Below, in pieces: positions 59,398 through 64,000 of a stretch of 64,000 nucleotides of DNA. Source of the DNA: B69-G16 sp964501905 (GTDB lineage: Archaea > Thermoproteota > Thermoprotei > Thermofilales > B69-G16). The notes under the pieces are model-generated. The model saw only the letters and a list, made by a program, of their open reading frames with translations, made no database searches and was not told the origin of the DNA. Made by a program: the position numbers and the translations under genes. Numbering within the stretch: position 1 is the first letter of the stretch; each line of letters starts with the position of its first letter. The stretch covers positions 206,710 through 270,709 of the forward strand of contig CAZCTW010000001.1 of the NCBI GenBank assembly GCA_964501905.1, in the 5' to 3' direction.

Positions 59398-60306
59398 ACC
59401 TATTTTCTCCACGTTGGGTAGCACGAAGGCGAAAAACGCTATAACTATGAGCAACTGGACCGCTATGTGTAAAGCTCCAGATCTTATAGATCCACGAGAC
59501 ATCTTGCCTGCTATTAAGCCGCCGAACAAGGCCTCTATAAAAGCTGTGTATAAGAGAACAGCTTTGTAGATCAATATTTCCATTAACCCCCTAAATATGG
59601 GAATCGATTGCGTTTTTTGGAGCATAGCTAGAGGCTTGAAAAAAGCCTCTATTAAAACCATCCCTATCATGAGGAAGACTAGAAGCGAGACATATATAGT
59701 CATCACGTACTGCCTGATACTGGTCCTTCTCTCATAAGTGTAAGACCAGAGTAGCCCATAGACTTTAGCCGCGGTATCTAAAACTTCAAAAGTTCTCCCC
59801 CCGCTTTCATAAGCTATCTTCAATATTCTAGCTGCTCTCTTCAGTGAAGGTATCTCGTACTTGGCCAGCGTCGCGTCTACAGCGTTCTCAAAGCTAAGCC
59901 CCAAAGCCATCCTTGCCGCTACCATATTCAGCAACCTACCCATGACGCCGTAGCCTCGCCTACCCACGTCCCTAATGGCGTAGGGGAGAGTAAGTCCTGC
60001 TTGAACCCCCTCAGCTAAGGCTTTAAAAACGTCAGGTAGCGTCCTCTCTATGTCGTCCACGTACCTGTCGTTAAAGAAGCTTACTACAGCGTAGGGTATT
60101 AGCGCTGTAAAAGTGGCTAGGAGTACGCCTATGTTAAAATTCTCGGAGATTGGGAAGTATATGCCAGCTCTAGGCACATAATAAAAAATCTCCTTTGGAG
60201 ACGTCTTGGTAGCCATTAAGTAGACTACCAGCGATATAAACCATAGGCTAACTGAACTACCGGCTAGCAGTATTTTCCTAGTCTTGGTCATGTATATGTA
60301 GGGCAT
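59368..60306 (-). CDS. Type II/IV secretion membrane protein, TadC/FlaJ-like subunit
   Basis: 312 residues with the T2SSF pattern: two helices, then a cytoplasmic domain with LPDVFKALAEGVQAGLTLPY and PSLKRAARILKIAYESGGRT, then three C-terminal helices. It is the membrane core of a pilus assembly machine together with the protein at 60309, which lies two bases upstream in the same operon. The ATPase at 61178 drives it. Confidence 0.85.
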   Translation of the reverse strand: MPYIYMTKTRKILLAGSSVSLWFISLVVYLMATKTSPKEIFYYVPRAGIYFPISENFNIGVLLATFTALIPYAVVSFFNDRYVDDIERTLPDVFKALAEGVQAGLTLPYAIRDVGRRGYGVMGRLLNMVAARMALGLSFENAVDATLAKYEIPSLKRAARILKIAYESGGRTFEVLDTAAKVYGLLWSYTYERRTSIRQYVMTIYVSLLVFLMIGMVLIEAFFKPLAMLQKTQSIPIFRGLMEILIYKAVLLYTAFIEALFGGLIAGKMSRGSIRSGALHIAVQLLIVIAFFAFVLPNVEKIGLFPTAISRT

Positions 60307-60308
60307 GT

Positions 60309-61181
60309 CTACACCCTTGATAGTATCGAGTCTAGGACTATTAAGAGGGAAGAGCCCATAGCTGGTAGTATAACAATTAGAAAAACAAATATCAGCAACA
60401 TGGGGTCTAGACCGGCTATAGCCCCTCCTAGGAGCGTCATCACGCTCAACATTATCACAAATATTATTGGGAAAGCCACCATCATGGTTATGTATACCTC
60501 GGCTATTACGGCTATTGAGCTTACCACGTGTTTCAAATACGCTATTCTCTCAGATATAGAGCGCTCAAAGAAGAACATCAAGTATTCCCAAACGGCGCCT
60601 CTAGTGGCTATAGTCGATTTTAGTCCATCCATTAACATGCTAAAAGTCTTGCTCGGAGTCCTCCTAGAGGCCATGGTTAGAGCCGTTATGGTATCGTAGC
60701 CTAACAACTCTATGTCTGCTAGTATCCTCTTCAACTCAAAGGATACTTCTTTATTATCCTCCATTTCAGCCGCTATCTCGAGAACAGTCTCCGGCGGCGC
60801 CCCAGCAGCCGCTATAGAAGCCATATAACTCATTGTGTGCAACAGCGCTAGGTCTATTATGGCGCCCCTTTGCCTCGCCTTATAGACTGGATAGTATAGG
60901 ATAAAAGCTATCGATAAAAGGAAGGCTATGAGAGCTAGAATTAGAGAAGCGACGATAGCGATTAACACGTCTAGGTTTAGCAGAATCGTGTGGATGTATA
61001 GCGTTGCTGAGAAAACTCCTAGAAAGGAGAGAACTGAGTAGAGTAGACCAGTACTCATGTAGACTATGAAAGGGGTTTTAACTACGCATTTCTCGTAAAA
61101 CTCCCTGAAGGAGTAGAGCTTGTACATGTACTTCTCGACTAATCCCTTGAAGAGAGCGTAGCCTAGACCCTCTAATATCAT
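60309..61181 (-). CDS. Type II/IV secretion membrane protein, TadB-like subunit
   Basis: 290 residues of the same T2SSF family. The segments LALLHTMSYMASIAAAGAPP, FELKRILADIELLGYDTITA and MASRRTPSKTFSMLMDGLKS form the cytoplasmic T2SSF domain, bordered by membrane helices at both ends (three before, two after). FlaJ of the archaellum combines two such halves in one chain; here two genes do the job, as in Tad-like systems. The ATG overlaps the ATPase gene end by four bases. Confidence 0.85.
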   Translation of the reverse strand: MILEGLGYALFKGLVEKYMYKLYSFREFYEKCVVKTPFIVYMSTGLLYSVLSFLGVFSATLYIHTILLNLDVLIAIVASLILALIAFLLSIAFILYYPVYKARQRGAIIDLALLHTMSYMASIAAAGAPPETVLEIAAEMEDNKEVSFELKRILADIELLGYDTITALTMASRRTPSKTFSMLMDGLKSTIATRGAVWEYLMFFFERSISERIAYLKHVVSSIAVIAEVYITMMVAFPIIFVIMLSVMTLLGGAIAGLDPMLLIFVFLIVILPAMGSSLLIVLDSILSRV

Positions 61182-62662
61182 ATAGCCCCGGCCTCTACTA
61201 GCCTATACGTAGTCTCGGGGTTGAAGTAGTAGTTTCTCACAACCTTAGATACTTGCTGAAAAGATCTCTGATTTCGATGTACCATAAGCGATATGAGCCT
61301 TTCCCTCTTCTTTAACTCCGAGTTTAGGAAGCTTATAGGTACGAATTTATCTTCAGATATTTTCTCGAGAATTCTACTAGTCCCCGCGTATATGTAAGCA
61401 TCTCTTACCGGATCCCATTCGAACACCTTATTCATTATAATCTCATCTCTATCTGCGTCGTATCCCTCTAACTCGTAAACGTTCACTATTCTTCTCTCTA
61501 TTCTCCCGCCGATCTTCACTCTGGCTATATGCGCGAAGACATTCATAACAGGCACTAAGGGTTTAGGGATGTTCATCGGGTGTATTGTCAACCTCTTGAT
61601 GGCATAATCTACGTTCTCCGCGTGCATAGTCGATAACCCGGCGTGGCCAGTGGCTATCGCCTGGAATAGCGTGTAGGCTTCCTCGCCTCTAATCTCGCCC
61701 ACTATTATGTAGTCGGGGCGCATTCTCAGAGAAGCCTTAAGCAGGTCAAAGAGTGTGACGTTTTCCGCTACTGCGCTACGGGATGGTCTGGTAACTAGGG
61801 GGACCCAGTTCTCATGGGGTAGCCTCAGCTCTGGGGTCTCCTCTATAGTTATAATCTTAGCCTCAGGCCTTATCAGCATAGCTATAGCGTTTAGAGTCGT
61901 AGTTTTCCCGGCGGCCGTAGAGCCGAGAATCATTATGCTCTTCCCATACTCTAAGAGTATCCAAAAGTAGGCCGCCATTAACGGGCTCATAGATTTTAAA
62001 ATAACTAGGTCTACGACCGTGAAGGGTTCTTCTCTAAATTTTCTTATGGTGAAGGTTCCTCCCCTTCTGGAGACTTCACCTAGGGTTAAGTGTACTCTGT
62101 AGCCTTCGGGAAGTATACCGTCCACCATGGGGTTGGCTATGGATATCTGTCTTCTAGCTTTATAGGCTAGCTTTGTTATGAAGGCTCTAAGTTCTTCCTC
62201 GTCTTCGAAGACTATATTGGTTGGTATGGACTCATAGAATCGGTGCCAGACGTAGACCGGGACGCCGACGCCATCGCATGATATATCCTCTATATTCTTA
62301 TCCTTCATGGGTATGTCTATTTTCCCATAGCCTAGTATGTCCCTTACAATGTAGTACTTGAGCTTGTCTATGGCTTCTTTAGCTACTTTTATTTTATACT
62401 TTTTAATTATGCGCTCTACCTTCTTCTCCAAATATTCTCTAATTTTCTCCCTCTCCATTTCAACTAGCTCAACATCGATGGTTTCAATAAGCAGATTTTT
62501 TATTTCTTCTAATCTCTTCTTTTCTCCTTCGCTTAGAGGAGGTTCTATAGTTAGATATAGCAACCTGCCAGTTTGCCTATCCTCAACTATAGTAACGGCT
62601 CCAAACTTCACGTCTACTGGGTAAAAGTCCTTTACGATTTTATCTCTACCTAGCATTGCCAT
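61178..62662 (-). CDS. Type II/IV secretion ATPase (TadA/FlaI-like)
   Basis: 494 residues. Walker A is ILGSTAAGKTTTLNAIAM, the Asp box MRPDYIIVGEIRGEEAYTLF and the His box TGHAGLSTMHAE are present. A long N-terminal domain of about 220 residues precedes the catalytic half. It powers pilus assembly. The next minus genes are the two membrane proteins, and the pilin genes lie divergent to the right. Start ATG 62662, with an alternative ATG 62656. Confidence 0.92.
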   Translation of the reverse strand: MAMLGRDKIVKDFYPVDVKFGAVTIVEDRQTGRLLYLTIEPPLSEGEKKRLEEIKNLLIETIDVELVEMEREKIREYLEKKVERIIKKYKIKVAKEAIDKLKYYIVRDILGYGKIDIPMKDKNIEDISCDGVGVPVYVWHRFYESIPTNIVFEDEEELRAFITKLAYKARRQISIANPMVDGILPEGYRVHLTLGEVSRRGGTFTIRKFREEPFTVVDLVILKSMSPLMAAYFWILLEYGKSIMILGSTAAGKTTTLNAIAMLIRPEAKIITIEETPELRLPHENWVPLVTRPSRSAVAENVTLFDLLKASLRMRPDYIIVGEIRGEEAYTLFQAIATGHAGLSTMHAENVDYAIKRLTIHPMNIPKPLVPVMNVFAHIARVKIGGRIERRIVNVYELEGYDADRDEIIMNKVFEWDPVRDAYIYAGTSRILEKISEDKFVPISFLNSELKKRERLISLMVHRNQRSFQQVSKVVRNYYFNPETTYRLVEAGAI

Positions 62663-62884
62663 GGCTGTTCAACTTTCCCTATAAATATCCTATACGAGGA
62701 GGTTTAAAAATTATCATATAAAATAACTTCTCTTCTCCAATTCCAAAATATGTTCACGGTATATTTAAACTGTAAAAATAAGGAAAGATAAAGTGTTCTA
62801 TGTAAAGTAGAGAAAAATTAATTTCTGCTTTATTCAAAAGTAAGATTAATATCCATGTACAAGGTAAAAAGACATGGTGGGAGT

Positions 62885-63313
62885 ATGAAATTTAACAAAA
62901 GAGGAGTATCTCCCGTAATCGCCGTCCTACTACTAATAGTGATAGCCGTCGCCGCCGCTGTACTGACATATCTATGGGTTCTAGGCTATATTGGTACAGT
63001 ACAGTCAACAGGAGGCACTGAACAGCTCCAAGAAAAAATAAAAATAGAAGGAACCGATATAAGTGGCGGCTATCTTCGAGGAATATATGTGAGAAATATA
63101 GGCGACGCAACAGTAAGAGTAAACGCTGTATACTTTATTAGAGAAAATGGAGATAGCGATCAAATATACTCTGGTACTGCTACAATTTCTCCTGGAAGAG
63201 TAGTATATATAGATACTTATGACAGATACCTAACATCTGGAGATACGTATACTATTAAAGCTACAACAGAAACCGGTGTTGAGGCAACATACGTTTTCAC
63301 GTATAGAACATAA
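62885..63313 (+). CDS. Archaeal type IV pilin, DUF1628/Pilin_N type
   Basis: 142 residues from ATG 62885, where GGTGGGAG precedes. The class III signal peptide is KFNKRGVSPVIAVLLLIVIA, cleaved after Gly of the KRG sequence, followed by the hydrophobic helix VIAVAAAVLTYLWVLGYIG used for assembly. The rest is a small beta domain with low complexity and Thr/Ser-rich strands. It is the likely major pilin for the ATPase and Tad-like proteins on the other strand. Confidence 0.9.
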   Translation: MKFNKRGVSPVIAVLLLIVIAVAAAVLTYLWVLGYIGTVQSTGGTEQLQEKIKIEGTDISGGYLRGIYVRNIGDATVRVNAVYFIRENGDSDQIYSGTATISPGRVVYIDTYDRYLTSGDTYTIKATTETGVEATYVFTYRT

Positions 63314-63381
63314 AATTCGAAAAATACCCATAAACTCACATTTTTATTTTGCTTACCATTTTATTTTATTAGGGGTAGCAT

Positions 63382-63801
63382 ATGGGTAGTAAGGGGCAGT
63401 CACAGGTCGTTGAATCAGTTTTGTTGGTTATGATTACTGTTGCTTTATGGACTATAGTTTGGGTGTGGTTTTATCCTTCTTATACAGGCATGGTGCAGGG
63501 GTTATCTCGTCAATTAAGCTACTATGAATTCTCTTTAAAGGAGAACCTCGTAATTGAGTACGTTAACTACTCTGGGTCTGTTCTTAATGTGTATATTACT
63601 AACACTGGTGATGTTGAATTCTATATAGGCTCTATCTACGTTAACGATACGCTTGTATGGTCTGGTTCAGAGAAAATAAAGGTTGACGAATTTAAACGTA
63701 TGAATATAAGCCCATATACTTTGGACGGCAAGGTGCTTAGAATAAAGATCTGTAGTTTGAGGGGTAATTGCTGGGAGGTGATTGAACGTGTTCAACCGTA
63801 A
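63382..63801 (+). CDS. Pilin-like minor subunit
   Basis: 139 residues. A short leader with SKGQSQVVESVLLVMITVAL resembles a pilin-like hydrophobic segment beginning with QVVES (the mature N-terminus would start with Gln after KG...). The body has several beta strands and sequons (NYSG, NDTL). It is probably a minor pilin or initiator of the same pilus. Overlaps the next gene by 14 bases. Confidence 0.72.
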   Translation: MGSKGQSQVVESVLLVMITVALWTIVWVWFYPSYTGMVQGLSRQLSYYEFSLKENLVIEYVNYSGSVLNVYITNTGDVEFYIGSIYVNDTLVWSGSEKIKVDEFKRMNISPYTLDGKVLRIKICSLRGNCWEVIERVQP

Positions 63802-64000
63802 GGGACAAGCTACAGCTGTAGGTGGAGTTTTTTTCGTATTGTTGATGGTTACGCTCATAGGGCTTTTCTTATACCAGTTAGATTATGAACATAGGTATGT
63901 AGTCCAGTCACTGGAGGCTATAGAGAAACGTAAGAAAATTTATAACGAGGACCTTGCGATTAGTGAAAAATACACAATTACTAGAAGCTATTCAGCTTCT
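63788..64000 (+). CDS. Pilin-like protein, 3' end beyond the window
   Basis: An open frame begins at GTG 63788 and runs to the window end (71 codons). It has a perfect GGAGGTGAT binding site at 63774-63782, five bases before the start. The sequence begins RKGQATAVGGVFFVLLMVTL, with a pilin-like processing site after RKG and a hydrophobic helix, then a charged coiled segment (EAIEKRKKIYNEDLAI). It is probably a third pilin-like or assembly protein. The C-terminal part is unseen. Confidence 0.72.
   Translation, partial: MFNRKGQATAVGGVFFVLLMVTLIGLFLYQLDYEHRYVVQSLEAIEKRKKIYNEDLAISEKYTITRSYSAS

Noticed and set aside
1..64000. tRNA, rRNA, CRISPR arrays and insertion sequences
   Set aside because: I looked for T-arm-like GTTCRA patterns, regularly spaced repeats and transposase-like ORFs with terminal inverted repeats, and saw none. 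Absence is by eye, not by a covariance or transposase search.

Overview
The window is archaeal, most likely from a thermophilic member of the Thermoproteota/TACK branch. The evidence is archaeal-type ribosome binding sites (GGTGA, GGAGGTGAT), frequent GTG and TTG starts, TATA-like boxes, and gene content: RbkR riboflavin kinase, archaemetzincin, PAC2 chaperone, DUF1512, THEP1 NTPase, two XPD-family helicases, a TackOD1 protein, TtuA, and a FlaI/TadA-FlaJ pilus system. The base composition looks moderately AT-rich. A sugar phosphotransferase system (PTS) is rare in archaea; one was reported in Thermofilum pendens. The species is not identifiable from this sequence alone.

Region 1 (about 1-24 kb) is a dispersed PTS and sugar-acid/amino-sugar catabolic region. 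It encodes an ascorbate-type EIIA, enzyme I (PtsI), HPr with canonical His15 and Ser46, a UlaA-like EIIC, and three EIIB proteins. Around them lie NagA, a tandem pair of DeoC-family aldolases, an F420-type luciferase-like oxidoreductase, and a hydroxyacid dehydrogenase-cyclase-DapA-like aldolase operon. An HTH_10 regulator is also present. Three divergent intergenic regions carry the same sequence block (ATACC, 14-18 bases, AGGAT, then an ATTAATAT core), which I read as a shared operator. The same region is full of dead or damaged genes: a SIS-domain stub, a frameshifted EIIB, an aldehyde:ferredoxin oxidoreductase remnant, a flavoprotein C-terminus, a His-less HPr copy, a multiply frameshifted glmS, and truncated creatininase and phosphotriesterase genes meeting at a junction. 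Together these suggest a sugar-uptake regulon undergoing duplication and decay.

Region 2 (about 17-36 kb) holds a winged-helix/DUF5752 protein, a PRC-barrel coiled-coil protein next to DUF1512, and a PAPS-reductase/ferredoxin fusion. It continues with malic enzyme and malate dehydrogenase, an AbrB regulator, two large membrane-anchored beta-domain proteins, a radical SAM-TRAM enzyme, an XPD helicase and a diverged GHMP-kinase-like protein. A canonical C/D box guide RNA lies at 35462-35510 and overlaps the start of a small gene; a second, weaker candidate lies on the minus strand at 27335-27383.

Region 3 (about 36-58 kb) is mostly housekeeping. It includes MoaD, MoaE, a ThiS-like protein and TtuA (sulfur carriers and tRNA thiolation), GH1 beta-glycosidase, PAC2, GDPD, succinyl-CoA synthetase, a UPF0173 hydrolase, an Lrp regulator, a RadB-like ATPase, a second XPD, an NSUN RNA methyltransferase, PncB with its small regulator, RbkR, archaemetzincin, an MTHFS-like protein, a ribbon-helix-helix protein and NAD(P)HX repair enzyme. 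Two regulators have perfect inverted repeats just upstream, suggesting autoregulation.

Region 4 (58-64 kb) is a type IV pilus-like locus: a TackOD1 protein, two FlaJ/TadC-type membrane proteins, a secretion ATPase and three pilin-like genes, the last cut by the window end. No rRNA, tRNA, CRISPR array or intact insertion sequence was seen.
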